Below are positions 1 through 8,541 of a stretch of DNA of 64,000 nt, in pieces. The stretch comes from Streptomyces achromogenes. GTDB lineage: Bacteria > Actinomycetota > Actinomycetes > Streptomycetales > Streptomycetaceae. Made by a program: the position numbers and the translations under genes. Position 1 is the stretch's first letter, and each line of letters starts with the position of its first letter. The notes beneath the pieces were generated by a model. That model saw nothing but the letters and a program-made list of their open reading frames with translations. It was not told the origin of the DNA and did not search any database. The stretch spans positions 930,001 through 994,000 of the forward strand of contig NZ_JAUSYH010000001.1 of assembly GCF_030816715.1 (NCBI RefSeq), written 5' to 3'.

Positions 1-34
1 GGGTGGGCGCCAGTGCGGTCGCGGCCATCGTCAT
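1..34 (-). CDS. ABC transporter permease, N-terminal fragment cut by the window edge
   Basis: Only eleven codons are visible, reading MTMAATALAPT from an ATG at 34-32. This ATG overlaps the TGA of the ATP-binding gene (ATGA, 4 bp), so the two are translationally coupled. The permease assignment is inferred purely from position: a substrate-binding protein and an ATPase precede it, and a polyamine-type importer still needs its membrane subunits. Nothing in the eleven residues identifies the family. Confidence 0.5.
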   Translation of the reverse strand, partial: MTMAATALAPT

Positions 35-1170
35 CCCCCGTGTTCCGTGTCCGGGAAGACGCTGACGTTCGCGGGATCCGCGGTGAGGCCGATGCGCTCG
101 CCGAGGTCCGGGGCTCGGCCGGCGGGCAGTTCCAGCCGTACGAGTTCGGTGGCCGCCCCGCCGAGAAGGCGGACGGTGACGCGGACGAGCGTGCCGACGT
201 AGGTGACGGTCTCGACCGTCCCGGTACAGAATCCGTCGTCGGGCGGACACAGGGCGAGCCGGCCGGGCTGGACCGCGGCGCGGACCCGGGCTCCTTCGGT
301 CCCCGCCTGCGGGCGGGCCTTCAGAACGCCGCCGGTGTCGAGACGCACCAGGGTGTGGCCGGACGTCTGCTGCTCCACGTGGCCCGGCAGGAAGTTGGCG
401 GCGCCGAGGAAGTCGGCGACGAACGGGGTGCGCGGGCGCTCGAAGAGCTCCTGCGGGGTGTCGAACTGGTCGATCCGCCCGTCCCGCATCACCGCGATCC
501 GGTCGGAGAGGACGAGGGCCTCTTCCTGGTCGTGCGTCACGTAGATGACGGTCAGGCCGAGTTCCTGCTGGATACGCTTGATCTCGGTCTGGAGCTGGTC
601 GCGCAGCTTCTTGTCGAGGGCGCCGAGCGGCTCGTCCATGAGGATGACGGGCGGGCGGTAGACCAGGGCCCGGCAGAGGGCGACGCGCTGCTGCTGGCCG
701 CCGGACAGCTCGCGGGGGCGGCGGCGGGCCATGGCGGACAGTCCCGCCATCTCCAGCGTCTCGCCGACCCGGCGGCGCTGTTCCGCCTTGGACACACCCC
801 GCAGTTGCAGGGGGAAGGCGACGTTCTCCCACACGGTCATGTGGGGGAAGAGCAGGTACTGCTGGAAGACGAAGCCCAGGCCGCGCTTCTGCGGGGCGAG
901 GCGGGTCACGTCACGGCCGCCGACGACGATGTTGCCGGAGTCGGGCTCGCAGAACCCGGCGATCATCATCAGGGTGGTGGTCTTGCCGGAGCCGGAGGAA
1001 CCGAGGAAGGTGACGAACTCGCCGGCCGCGATCTCCATGGAGACCTCGTCGACGGCCGTCACTCCCCCGTACGTTTTCCGAAGCCGTGTCACGGACAGGG
1101 GCTTGCCGGAACCGGTCAGGCCGGCCGCGGAGGCCAGGGACAGCTCGGGCATCACGTCGATCTCAGGCAT
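31..1170 (-). CDS. ABC transporter ATP-binding protein, spermidine/putrescine (PotA) type
   Basis: The 379-residue protein is the ATPase of a polyamine/opine-type importer and acts on the cytoplasmic face of the membrane. Visible motifs are Walker A GSSGSGKT (about 57-64), the signature LSGGQQQRVALCRAL, Walker B VILMDEPLGALD and the H-loop THD. The last ~130 residues form the C-terminal regulatory (TOBE) region usual for PotA-like ATPases. I chose the ATG at 1170 because upstream in-frame codons lie inside the preceding gene in another frame; an ATG at 1152 is possible. The start overlaps the stop of the binding-protein gene by 8 bp, indicating coupling. The transported substrate is not readable from sequence. 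Confidence 0.92.
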   Translation of the reverse strand: MPEIDVMPELSLASAAGLTGSGKPLSVTRLRKTYGGVTAVDEVSMEIAAGEFVTFLGSSGSGKTTTLMMIAGFCEPDSGNIVVGGRDVTRLAPQKRGLGFVFQQYLLFPHMTVWENVAFPLQLRGVSKAEQRRRVGETLEMAGLSAMARRRPRELSGGQQQRVALCRALVYRPPVILMDEPLGALDKKLRDQLQTEIKRIQQELGLTVIYVTHDQEEALVLSDRIAVMRDGRIDQFDTPQELFERPRTPFVADFLGAANFLPGHVEQQTSGHTLVRLDTGGVLKARPQAGTEGARVRAAVQPGRLALCPPDDGFCTGTVETVTYVGTLVRVTVRLLGGAATELVRLELPAGRAPDLGERIGLTADPANVSVFPDTEHGG

Positions 1171-2266
1171 GCGTCCACTCCTGCCAGCGCTTGGACACGG
1201 CGTCCTGGTTCTTGATCCACCACTCGACGTCCAGGTCGAAGCCCGACTCCAGGTGCTCGGGGGAGCTGGCCAGGTTCGCGGCCGTGCCGGCGGAGAGCTT
1301 CTTGTAGGCGGCCGGCACCGACGGGGCCATCGGGTAGATCTCGGCGTAGGCCGCCTGTACCTCGGGCCGCAGCGCGAAGTCGATGAGCTGGTAGGCGGCG
1401 TCGAGGTTCGCCGCGCCCTTGGGAATGCCGAGGGCGTTGCTCTGCCGGCGGGCACCGTTCCACTGGTAGGCGAGCGGGGCGCCGCCCTTGATCAGGGCGT
1501 CCAGGCGGCCATGCCACACGCTGGAGGCGTCGACCTCCTTGCGGCCCAGGAGCACGCCGGGCAGAGCACCGGTGTCCCAGAACTTGCGGACGTGGGGCTT
1601 GATCTCGCTGAGAACCTTGAAGGCGCGGTCCACATCGAGCGGGTAGAGCCTGTCCAGCGCCACGCCGTCGGCGAGGAGGGCGAACTCCAGCTCGGGCAGG
1701 TCGGCGTCCAGGGCCTGCAGGGCGCGGTTGCCGGAGAACGTCTTGGCGTCCCAGAAGTCGGCCCACGAGGCCGGCTTCCTTCCGTCGAACGCGTCGGTGC
1801 GGTACGCCATCACGCTGGCCCAGTAGTTCTTGCCGACCGCGTTGGAGGTCACCAGTGCCTTGGCGATGCCCGCGTTCTTGAAGTTCTTCAGCCGGTCGTG
1901 GTCGAGGTCCTCGGTGGCGTCCTGCTGCTTGAAGAGCACGAAGTCGGCCATGGAGTCGTCGATGACGTCGAACTGGGGGCGGCCCTGTTTGATCTGGGCG
2001 AGCATCTGGGCGTACTCGATGTTCACCACCTTGACCTGGATGCCGGTCTCCTTGGTGAACGGCTCGTAGATCGCCTGCTGGTTGGCGTCGCCGTAGGAGC
2101 CCCCGCTGTTGCGAACCACGAGGGTCTTGGAGCTCTTGCCGCCGCTGCCGACGGACCGGCTGGTGCCGGTGCCGCAGGCGCTGAGCGATGTGGCGGCGGC
2201 GACGCCTGCGGCCACGCCGCCGACTCCGCGCAGAAACCCTCTGCGGTCTATCCGGACATCTCTCAC
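1163..2266 (-). CDS. Polyamine-type ABC transporter substrate-binding lipoprotein (PotD/PotF family)
   Basis: The 367-residue extracytoplasmic binding protein has a twin-arginine motif (IDRRGFLRG, Arg8-Arg9) followed by a lipobox LSAC with Cys31, so it is probably Tat-exported and lipid-anchored. The remainder has the bacterial extracellular solute-binding fold seen in spermidine/putrescine binders (for example LVVRNSGGSYGDANQQAIYEP near the start). The GTG start at 2266 has an AGGAGG ribosome site 6-7 bases upstream. It lies 108 bp downstream of the deacylase gene and overlaps the ATPase gene, so it belongs to the same leftward operon. The ligand could be a polyamine, an opine or an N-acylated amine; sequence alone does not decide. 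Confidence 0.9.
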   Translation of the reverse strand: MRDVRIDRRGFLRGVGGVAAGVAAATSLSACGTGTSRSVGSGGKSSKTLVVRNSGGSYGDANQQAIYEPFTKETGIQVKVVNIEYAQMLAQIKQGRPQFDVIDDSMADFVLFKQQDATEDLDHDRLKNFKNAGIAKALVTSNAVGKNYWASVMAYRTDAFDGRKPASWADFWDAKTFSGNRALQALDADLPELEFALLADGVALDRLYPLDVDRAFKVLSEIKPHVRKFWDTGALPGVLLGRKEVDASSVWHGRLDALIKGGAPLAYQWNGARRQSNALGIPKGAANLDAAYQLIDFALRPEVQAAYAEIYPMAPSVPAAYKKLSAGTAANLASSPEHLESGFDLDVEWWIKNQDAVSKRWQEWTHA

Positions 2267-2374
2267 CGGGTGCCTCCTGGTGGTGCGGTACGTGAGGAAG
2301 GGGAGCGTGGGGGTGCGTGCTGGTGGGGTCTCGTTCTGGTGGTGCGGGGAGGGGACTTGCTGAGGGTGGTGGGG

Positions 2375-3370
2375 TCAGTGGCCGCCGGAGTCCTGGGGAG
2401 CCGGGGCGGCGATGGCGGCGAGTTCGGCGCCGGGGGCGACGGTCAGTCCGCGCATGCCGTAGAAGATCCGGCCGGTGGCCGGGGAGAGGACCTTGTGCTC
2501 CTGGCCGTCGGCCGGGTCGATGACACGGCCGAGGATCTGGCCCTCCGTCACGTAGTCGCCTGCGGCGAACTCGGGATACCACAGGCCGGTCGCCTCGGCG
2601 GTGACGCCGGCGGCCCAGACCCATGCCCGGACGGCCGTGTCGCCCTGGGGCTTGGTGTCCAGGACGCCGAGCCGACCCAGGACCCCATGCAGACCTTCGA
2701 CGAGACGACGAGCGGTGTCCGCGTCGCGTTCGCCGAGCTGGCCGGTCTCCACGAGGATCGCCGGGACGCCCTGGCGGGCGGCGGCCGCGTGACTGTTGCC
2801 GCCGTCCGCGTTCATTCCGAAGATGACGTCCTCGATGCCGAGCGCGCCGGCCATGTCCGCTGTCTGTGCGTCCCGTTCGGGGTCACCGGTGAGGCGGTAA
2901 CCGACGAAATCTGTCAGGACTTCGTCGATGCCGCCGGAGTGCAGGTCGACGTAGGCGTCAGCGCCGTCCACGAGGTTGGTGAACAGCCAGGCCGCGAGAC
3001 GTTCGGTGGGGCTGCCGTCGGGGTCGCCGGGGAAGACGCGATTGATGTTCACGCCGTCGAGCGGGGAGACGCCGAGGCGACCCTGGTAGACGGCCGGGGG
3101 GTTGGCGACCGGGCAGACGATCACCTGACCGTGCACCTCGCCGGGCTCCAGGAGAGCGGCCAGTCGGGTGGCCGCGTCGACCCCCGTGAACTCGCCGCCG
3201 TGCACGCCCGCGGTGATCAGCACGCGAAGGCCGGGGTGGGCGCCGTTGACCAGGGTCAGCGGGATGTCCACGGTGAGGGTGCCGAGGTCGGCCGGGACGG
3301 TGCCGCGGGTCTTGGTCCCGGGCTCGGCGTGCAGGACGCCGACGGACAGGGTGGCGGTCATGGTCGTCAC
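2375..3370 (-). CDS. Succinylglutamate desuccinylase/aspartoacylase-family deacylase (M14 zinc hydrolase)
   Basis: This 331-residue cytosolic zinc amidohydrolase has the family metal motif HxxE in AGVHGGEF (His57, Glu60) and a third histidine in VDLHSGG. Members remove acyl groups from N-acyl amino acids (AstE, aspartoacylase, and N-acetyl-diaminobutyrate deacetylase DoeB/EutE of ectoine breakdown). The GTG start at 3370 overlaps the stop of the oxidase gene (GTGA); an ATG nine bases further in is the alternative. Its place between an amine oxidase and a polyamine-type importer suggests that it deacylates an imported N-acyl amine or amino acid. That role is inference. Confidence 0.85.
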   Translation of the reverse strand: MTTMTATLSVGVLHAEPGTKTRGTVPADLGTLTVDIPLTLVNGAHPGLRVLITAGVHGGEFTGVDAATRLAALLEPGEVHGQVIVCPVANPPAVYQGRLGVSPLDGVNINRVFPGDPDGSPTERLAAWLFTNLVDGADAYVDLHSGGIDEVLTDFVGYRLTGDPERDAQTADMAGALGIEDVIFGMNADGGNSHAAAARQGVPAILVETGQLGERDADTARRLVEGLHGVLGRLGVLDTKPQGDTAVRAWVWAAGVTAEATGLWYPEFAAGDYVTEGQILGRVIDPADGQEHKVLSPATGRIFYGMRGLTVAPGAELAAIAAPAPQDSGGH

Positions 3371-4503
3371 GCCTCCGCTCGGTCGAGGGTGGAGATGAAG
3401 TCGATGGGCCGGGGCGAGCTGCCGTCCAGCGCGAGGTCGGCGGCGATGTCGCCGAAGGCGGGCGAGAGCTTGAAGCCGTGTCCGGAGAACCCGGCGAGCA
3501 GGACGACGTTCTCCGCGCCCGGCAGCGGCCCGACCAGGGGGCGGCTGCTCTCGGTGTAGCCCTCCATGTAGACGGAGAGCCGGGTCGGATCGGGGTTCAG
3601 GTCCGGCATGTGACGCTCGATCAGTTCCGTGAAGATCTCCAGTTCCTCCGGGGCCACCTCTCGGTCGAGCCGGTTCGGGTCACCGGCCGGGCGGTGCAGG
3701 GCGCGGGAGAGACCGAGCTTGACGGAGACGCCGTCCGGGGAGGGCAGGCCGTAGCAGTGGGTGGGCGCCGTGCGGATGAAGGCGGGGCGCTCCTCGCCGA
3801 ACCAGACGTCGGTGGTGGGCACGTACCAGGCGCTGATGAGGCGGCGGATGTCCACCTCCCAGGGCAGTTCGGGGAGCAGGTCGTTGACCCAGGGGCCGAC
3901 CGTGACGACTGCGGTGTCGAAGCGCTCGCTGCCGGCGTCGGTGCGGATCTCGACGCCGTTCGCGACGGGGACGATCTCGCGGACCGTGGTGTAGCGGTGG
4001 ATACGGGCGCCGAGCTCCTCGGCGCGGCGGGCGGCGGTCTGGATCGTCAGCTCGGGGCGGATGAAGCCGGCGCGGCGGTCGAGCACGGCCGCGTCGCCGT
4101 CCTCGATCCGGAACTGCGGGAAGCGCTTGGCGAGCAGCTCGGCGTCGAGGACCTCGTGGTCGAGGCCGTGCTCGGCGATCGACTCGAGGACCGTGGCCAT
4201 CTGGTGGTGATCGGTCGGCCCCATGAGCAGGCAGCCGGTCAGGCGGCGCAGCTCACGGCCGGTCTCCTGCTGAAGCTGCTCCCAGAGGGCGTCGGCGTGC
4301 TGGAGCAGCGGCACGTACCGGGAGTCCTCGAAGTGGGCGCTGCGGAAGATCCGGGTCTCGCCGCCGGCCGCGCTGCGGTCGTGGCCCGGGGCGAAGCGGT
4401 CGTAGCCGACCACCTCGGCTCCACGGGCGGCCAGGCGCCAGGCTGCCTGGCTGCCCATCGTTCCGACGCCGACGACGGCGACGCGCTTCCTGGCAGCTGA
4501 CAC
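3367..4503 (-). CDS. FAD-dependent amine oxidase, monomeric sarcosine oxidase/N-methyl-L-tryptophan oxidase family
   Basis: The 378-residue protein opens with a Rossmann FAD motif (VAVVGVGTMGSQAAW, a GxGxxG variant) and has the MSOX signature region GGETRIFRSAHFED. The C-terminal segment GFSGHGFKLSPAFGD matches the family's FAD-binding end. These enzymes oxidise secondary amines or N-methyl amino acids to an imine/aldehyde plus hydrogen peroxide. I chose the GTG at 4503, which has GAAAGGA about 10 bases upstream and places the FAD motif at the normal distance. It is the first gene of the leftward operon and is divergent from the first IclR regulator, its most likely controller. Confidence 0.88.
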   Translation of the reverse strand: MSAARKRVAVVGVGTMGSQAAWRLAARGAEVVGYDRFAPGHDRSAAGGETRIFRSAHFEDSRYVPLLQHADALWEQLQQETGRELRRLTGCLLMGPTDHHQMATVLESIAEHGLDHEVLDAELLAKRFPQFRIEDGDAAVLDRRAGFIRPELTIQTAARRAEELGARIHRYTTVREIVPVANGVEIRTDAGSERFDTAVVTVGPWVNDLLPELPWEVDIRRLISAWYVPTTDVWFGEERPAFIRTAPTHCYGLPSPDGVSVKLGLSRALHRPAGDPNRLDREVAPEELEIFTELIERHMPDLNPDPTRLSVYMEGYTESSRPLVGPLPGAENVVLLAGFSGHGFKLSPAFGDIAADLALDGSSPRPIDFISTLDRAEA

Positions 4504-4667
4504 AGGGCTTTCCTTTCGTATCGCCGCGGCGCATGCTGAGCCCCCGGCGTGAGGCTGATCGATTCGAGGCGGTTTGGACGGGGCCGGGCCCTTCGGCGGG
4601 ACCACAGCTCGCAATCGTCCGTATCTCGTAGCTCCGGCTCACTTTCGCGGGGGATCCCCCGATGCCG

Positions 4668-4696
4668 TGCCACATTGTGGAATGCCGTGCTAGAAT
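4668..4696 (+). promoter_or_regulatory. Promoter/operator of the first IclR gene, duplicated at 5811-5839
   Basis: An extended -10 element TGCTAGAAT ends at 4696, 82 bases before the IclR start. Directly upstream lies the 11-bp palindrome CCACATTGTGG (4670-4680). The whole stretch fits the consensus TGCCRCATTGTGG, AAYGSCRTGC, TARAAT, which recurs before the second IclR gene. The palindrome sits in the 275-bp space shared with the divergent amine oxidase operon, so it could serve both directions. No good -35 hexamer is seen. Confidence 0.55.
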
Positions 4697-4778
4697 CTGG
4701 CACGAGAATGACAGCGGCGGAGAGGGGAGTCAAGAGGGTGTCCGCAAAGAATTCCGAGGATTAACGGGGGGAAACCGG

Positions 4779-5531
4779 ATGGAAATGAAGAGCGTCACCA
4801 GATCGCTGCGCATCCTGGAGGCGGTCGCCCAGCATCAGCCGGTGACCGTTGGCGAGCTGACCAAGATCTTCGGCCTGCCGAAGTCGACCGTGCAGCGCAC
4901 GCTGGTCACACTGGCGGAGGCCGGCTGGCTACGAGCCAGCCGGAAGGACACCACGCGCTGGGAGGTCGGCGCCCGGGTGCTGGCCGTACGCCCCGCCGCC
5001 CTCCAGGGATCCAGCCTGTTCGCCGCCGCTCGCGACCCCATGGTGCAGCTGCGGGACAAGGTCAACGAGACCATCCACCTGTCGGTGCCGGACGCACTCC
5101 AGTGCATGGTCGTGGTGGACCGCGTCGACTGCGACCACCCCGTACGAACCTTCCACGCCATCGGCGACACCTCACCCCTGCACGCCACCGCCACCGGGCG
5201 TGCGGTCCTCGCCAACCTGCCGAAGCAGGACATCGAGGAGCTCATCGCCCAGGGCCTGGAGCGCTACAGCGAGACGACACCCGCCGACCCCGAGGACCTG
5301 CGCGCCGAGCTGCGGCAGATCCGCACAGACGGCTACGCGGTCAACCGCAACCAATACCGGCCTGGAGTCTGCGCCATCGCCGCGCCGATCCTCGACGAGG
5401 ACGGCACGCCGCTGGCCACCGTGGCCATCTCCATGCCCGATTCGCGGTACGACGCCGACGAGCTGCCCGAGTGGGGCCGCCTGGTCGCCGACACGGCCGC
5501 GGAGATCACGGGGCGCCGCTTGGGCGCCTGA
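4779..5531 (+). CDS. IclR-family transcriptional regulator (tandem copy 1)
   Basis: The 250-residue regulator has an N-terminal winged helix-turn-helix (about 5-65, with VGELTKIFGLPKSTVQRTL) and a C-terminal ligand-binding domain (about 80-245). The C-terminal domain includes HATATGRAVLA and NQYRPGVCAIAAPI, both characteristic of IclR. The ATG at 4779 is preceded by a GGGGGGAAA ribosome site; the longer upstream reading frame lacks one. It is divergent from the amine oxidase/deacylase/importer operon and followed by a near copy of itself at 5917. The likely role is sensing an intermediate of that pathway; the effector is unknown. Confidence 0.93.
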   Translation: MEMKSVTRSLRILEAVAQHQPVTVGELTKIFGLPKSTVQRTLVTLAEAGWLRASRKDTTRWEVGARVLAVRPAALQGSSLFAAARDPMVQLRDKVNETIHLSVPDALQCMVVVDRVDCDHPVRTFHAIGDTSPLHATATGRAVLANLPKQDIEELIAQGLERYSETTPADPEDLRAELRQIRTDGYAVNRNQYRPGVCAIAAPILDEDGTPLATVAISMPDSRYDADELPEWGRLVADTAAEITGRRLGA

Positions 5532-5565
5532 GCTGTCACGGCGGCCCGCCTTCGGCCCCGCATCA

Positions 5566-5604
5566 CCGAGGGTCGACTCCCCCCGCACGGGAGCCGACCC
5601 TCGG
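5566..5604 (+). terminator. Strong hairpin after IclR copy 1
   Basis: An inverted repeat beginning CCGAGGGTCG and ending CGACCCTCGG pairs over about 16 bp with one mismatch and a 7-base loop. It starts 35 bases after the IclR stop. There is no T-run, which is usual for actinomycete terminators. Confidence 0.6.
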
Positions 5605-5725
5605 TTCGCTTCGCGGCAGGACCGACCTTGCGCCCGGCCGGGGGAGGGCGCCGGGTGCAGGGCGGCCACCTCACGCGGCGGCGCGGTACGGCACGTTCAG
5701 GGCGCGACCGGCGTCGGACGCCGCT

Positions 5726-5762
5726 CCGATGCTTCGCGGCGTCAGACGCCGCAGAGCATCGG
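5726..5762 (+). terminator. Second long hairpin between the IclR copies
   Basis: The arms CCGATGCT and AGCATCGG enclose a second perfect pair GCGGCGTC/GACGCCGC, separated only by short TC and AG mismatches and a one-base loop. It lies about 160 bases after the first hairpin and 50 bases before the next promoter. It would insulate the two IclR genes from each other. Confidence 0.5.
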
Positions 5763-5810
5763 AACGGCACACCGCTGACGCCGGGTCGGCCACCGGAGAC
5801 GCAAGGTGCA

Positions 5811-5839
5811 TGCCGCATTGTGGAACGGCATGCTAAAAT
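5811..5839 (+). promoter_or_regulatory. Promoter/operator of the second IclR gene, copy of the 4668-4696 element
   Basis: It shares with the first site the core CATTGTGGAA at the same position and an extended -10 TGCTAAAAT (5831-5839). Here the flanks form CATGCCG, ten bases, CGGCATG, and a second CGGCATG follows the -10, so the inverted repeat is clearer than in copy 1. The distance from -10 to the start codon (77 bases) is close to that of copy 1 (82). Confidence 0.55.
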
Positions 5840-5916
5840 ACGGCATGATCATGCCTGTGGCTCCGGAAGCGAGTCAAGCGGACAGCGCGACGAATCCGCA
5901 GAACTGAGGGGCCCGA

Positions 5917-6666
5917 ATGGAATTGAAGAGCCTGACCAGGTCGCTACGCATCCTGGAGGCCGTGGCGCAGCACCAGCCGGTGACCGTGGGGGAGCTGACG
6001 AAGATCTTCGGGCTGCCCAAGTCGACCGTGCAGCGCACCCTGGTGACGCTCGACGAGGCGGGCTGGCTGCGGGCGAATCGCAGGGACACCACGCGCTGGG
6101 AGGTCGGCGCCCGAGTGCTGGCCGTACGACCCGCCGCCCTACAGGGGTCCAGCCTGTTCGCCGCCGCCCGCGAGCCCATGTCCCGACTCCGCGACACCCT
6201 GAACGAGACCATCCACCTGACGGTGCCGGACGCCCTGCACGGCATCGTCGTGGTGGACCGCGTCGACTGCGACCACGCCGTACGAACCTTCCACGCCATC
6301 GGCGACATCTCCCCCCTGCACGCCACCGCCACCGGACACGCAGTCCTCGCCCATCTGCCGAAGTCCGAGATCGACGAGCTCACGGCGGGCGCGCTCGAGG
6401 GTTACGGCCAGGAGACCATCACCGACCCGGCGGAGCTGCGTGCCGAGCTCCGCCGCGTCAGAGACCGCGGATACGCCGTCAACCACAACCAGTACCGCCC
6501 GGGCGTCTGCGCCATCGCGGCACCCGTCCTGGATGAGGACGGCACGCCGCTGGCCAGCGTGGCCGTCTCCATGCCCGACTCACGCTTCGACCCCGGCCGA
6601 CTCGCCGAGCTGGGGCAGCTGGTGACCGACACCGCGGCGGAAATCACCGCCCGCCACCTGGGCTGA
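5917..6666 (+). CDS. IclR-family transcriptional regulator (tandem copy 2)
   Basis: The 249-residue protein aligns without gaps over almost its whole length with the product of 4779-5531, about three quarters identical by eye. The helix-turn-helix region is nearly unchanged (VGELTKIFGLPKSTVQRTL in both), so both probably bind the same DNA. Differences concentrate in the effector domain (for example RDTLNETIHLTVPDALHGIVV, and the segment after DELTAGALEG). A GAGGGG ribosome site precedes the ATG. The next genes are convergent, so the gene appears to be monocistronic. Confidence 0.93.
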   Translation: MELKSLTRSLRILEAVAQHQPVTVGELTKIFGLPKSTVQRTLVTLDEAGWLRANRRDTTRWEVGARVLAVRPAALQGSSLFAAAREPMSRLRDTLNETIHLTVPDALHGIVVVDRVDCDHAVRTFHAIGDISPLHATATGHAVLAHLPKSEIDELTAGALEGYGQETITDPAELRAELRRVRDRGYAVNHNQYRPGVCAIAAPVLDEDGTPLASVAVSMPDSRFDPGRLAELGQLVTDTAAEITARHLG

Positions 6667-6695
6667 GAGCAGCGGTCGGCCGAACGGCAGCGCAT

Positions 6696-6717
6696 CGCTC
6701 TCTCCTCCCGGAGAGCG
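6696..6717 (+). terminator. Hairpin downstream of IclR copy 2
   Basis: The arms CGCTCTC and GAGAGCG enclose an 8-base loop and begin 30 bases after the IclR stop. This is a reasonable intrinsic terminator without a T-run. Confidence 0.45.
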
Positions 6718-7019
6718 GAGCCGTGCCGGGCAGCGCCGGCCTCCTCACGGCGTACGGCGCCCTGAGCGCATGGGGCGAGCCTTCCGGTGACCGCCCCTCA
6801 TCCCTCACGGGCGGGCGGCGAACCGTTCGGGCAAACGCCCGCCCCTCGGGCGGAGCAGAGGGCCGCACGTCGTGGCCTACTTGTCAGCCGCGTCCGCCGC
6901 CCGGGCCACGCAGCGGCCCACCGGACCAGCGTCCGATCCTTGCGCCACGCGACGCATGCGCAGCCTCACTGCGCACAGCGGGAGACCTGCGCCCGCCGCC
7001 AGGTGGAGGAAAAGCCGCC

Positions 7020-7056
7020 GCCCCGTGCCCGGTGGCGTGGAAACCTGGCACGGGGC
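7020..7056 (-). terminator. Terminator-like hairpin of the aminotransferase/oxidase/dehydrogenase operon
   Basis: A perfect 10-bp inverted repeat GCCCCGTGCC/GGCACGGGGC with a 17-base loop lies 46 bases beyond the stop of the leftward aldehyde dehydrogenase gene. Confidence 0.5.
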
Positions 7057-7101
7057 AGCCGTCGCGGTGCGGGACGCGGGGTAGTCAGGGCATGACCACC
7101 G

Positions 7102-8541
7102 TCATCGCACGGGCACCGCGAGGTACTGGTACTCCAGGAACTCGTCGATCCCCACCCGGCCGCCCTCCCTGCCGAGCCCGGACTGCTTCACCCCTCCGAA
7201 GGGGGCAGCCGGGTTGGAGACGAGACCGGTGTTGAGGCCGACCATGCCCACTTCGAGGCGTTCACTGACGCGCAGGGCGCGGTCGAGGCCCTCGGTGAAG
7301 ACGTAGCCGACCAGGCCCCAGGGGGTGTCGTTGGCGCGGCGCACGACCTCGTCCTCGTCGTCGAAGGTGAGGATCGCGGCGACGGGACCGAAGATCTCCG
7401 TGTCCATCAGGCGGCTGCCCGGGTCGACGTCGGTGAGCACGGTGGGCGGGTAGAAGCAGCCCGGACCCTCGGGCGTGCGGCCGCCGACGAGCACCCGGGC
7501 GCCGCGCTCCACCGCGTCGCCGACCAGCTCCGCCACCTTGGCCCGCCCGGCCGCGTCGATCAGCGGGCCGACATCGACCCCGTCCCGGGTGCCGGGCCCC
7601 ACGACGAGGGTGCCCATGCGCTCGGCCAGGCGTCGTCCGAACTCCTCGACCACCGACCGGTGGACGAAGAAGCGGTTGGCGGCGGTGCACGCCTCGCCCA
7701 TGTTGCGCATCTTGGCGAGCATCGCCCCGTCGACCGCCACGTCGAGGTCGGCGTCGTCGAAGACGATGAACGGCGCGTTGCCGCCGAGCTCCATCGAGGT
7801 CCGTACGACGGCGTCGGCGCACTGGGCGAGCAGCAGGCGCCCGACGTCGGTGGAGCCGGTGAACGAGAGCTTGCGAATCCGCCCGCCGCGCAGGAGCGGT
7901 TCGCACACCTCCCCCGCACGGGAGGTGGTGACGACGTTCAGCACGCCGTCCGGCAGCCCGGCCTCCTTGAGGATCGCGGCGAGGGCCAGGCTGGAGAGAG
8001 GGGTCTGGGGGGCGGGCTTGAGGATCATCGTGCAGCCGGCGGCGACGGCGGGGCCGATCTTGCGGGTGCCCATGGCCAGCGGGAAGTTCCACGGTGTGAT
8101 CAGCAGACAGGGGCCGACCGGGCGGCGGGAGAGCAGCATGCGGTTGCGGCCGTCGGGCAGGACGCCGGCGCCGCCGTCGATGCGCACGGCCTCCTCCGAG
8201 AACCAGCGGAAGAACTCGGCCGCGTACGCCACCTCTCCCCTGGCCTCAGCGAGCGGCTTGCCCATCTCGGACGTCATCAGGTGGGCGAGTTCGTCGGTGC
8301 GCTCGAGGACGATCTCGTAGGCACGCCGCAATATCTCACTGCGCACGCGGGGCGCCGTACGAGCCCACTCCTCCTGTGCCTGGACGGCCGCTTCCTCCGC
8401 GAGTCGGGCGTCCTTCGGCCCCGCGTCGGCGACATGACAGAGGATCTCGCCGGTCGCGGGGTCGTCGACGGGCATGGTGGCGCCGTCCGCGGCGTCCACC
8501 CAGGCGCCGCCGATGAACAACTGCGTAGGTGTGTCGGTCAT
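7102..8541 (-). CDS. NAD(P)-dependent aldehyde dehydrogenase, succinate-semialdehyde dehydrogenase-like
   Basis: The 479-residue enzyme has the normal ALDH length and motifs: LITPWNFPLAMGTRKIGPA, the cofactor loop FTGSTDVGR, catalytic Glu251 in MELGGNAPF and nucleophile Cys285 in GEACTAANRF. It oxidises an aldehyde to the acid in the cytosol. Its ATG overlaps the stop of the FAD/Fe-S oxidase gene (ATGA), so it is the last of three coupled genes. The partner aminotransferase is of GABA/diamine type, so the substrate may be a semialdehyde such as succinate or aspartate semialdehyde; this is inference. Confidence 0.9.
   Translation of the reverse strand: MTDTPTQLFIGGAWVDAADGATMPVDDPATGEILCHVADAGPKDARLAEEAAVQAQEEWARTAPRVRSEILRRAYEIVLERTDELAHLMTSEMGKPLAEARGEVAYAAEFFRWFSEEAVRIDGGAGVLPDGRNRMLLSRRPVGPCLLITPWNFPLAMGTRKIGPAVAAGCTMILKPAPQTPLSSLALAAILKEAGLPDGVLNVVTTSRAGEVCEPLLRGGRIRKLSFTGSTDVGRLLLAQCADAVVRTSMELGGNAPFIVFDDADLDVAVDGAMLAKMRNMGEACTAANRFFVHRSVVEEFGRRLAERMGTLVVGPGTRDGVDVGPLIDAAGRAKVAELVGDAVERGARVLVGGRTPEGPGCFYPPTVLTDVDPGSRLMDTEIFGPVAAILTFDDEDEVVRRANDTPWGLVGYVFTEGLDRALRVSERLEVGMVGLNTGLVSNPAAPFGGVKQSGLGREGGRVGIDEFLEYQYLAVPVR

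Larger units (their letters stand above)
6667..7101. other. Convergent non-coding region with three hairpins
   Basis: I see no credible gene in these 435 bases. Besides the two hairpins listed separately (6696-6717, 7020-7056), there is a 9-bp inverted repeat GGGCGGGCG/CGCCCGCCC at 6809-6844. It separates the IclR gene from the oppositely transcribed aldehyde dehydrogenase operon. Confidence 0.6.

Noticed and set aside
731..3559. A 942-codon open frame on the plus strand
   Set aside because: It is antisense to four well-supported leftward genes and has no recognisable domain; high-GC DNA produces such frames by codon bias.
6809..6844. GC-rich inverted repeat considered as an RNA gene or riboswitch
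   Set aside because: Only a single 9-bp stem without conserved motifs; probably a by-product of GC content or an additional terminator.
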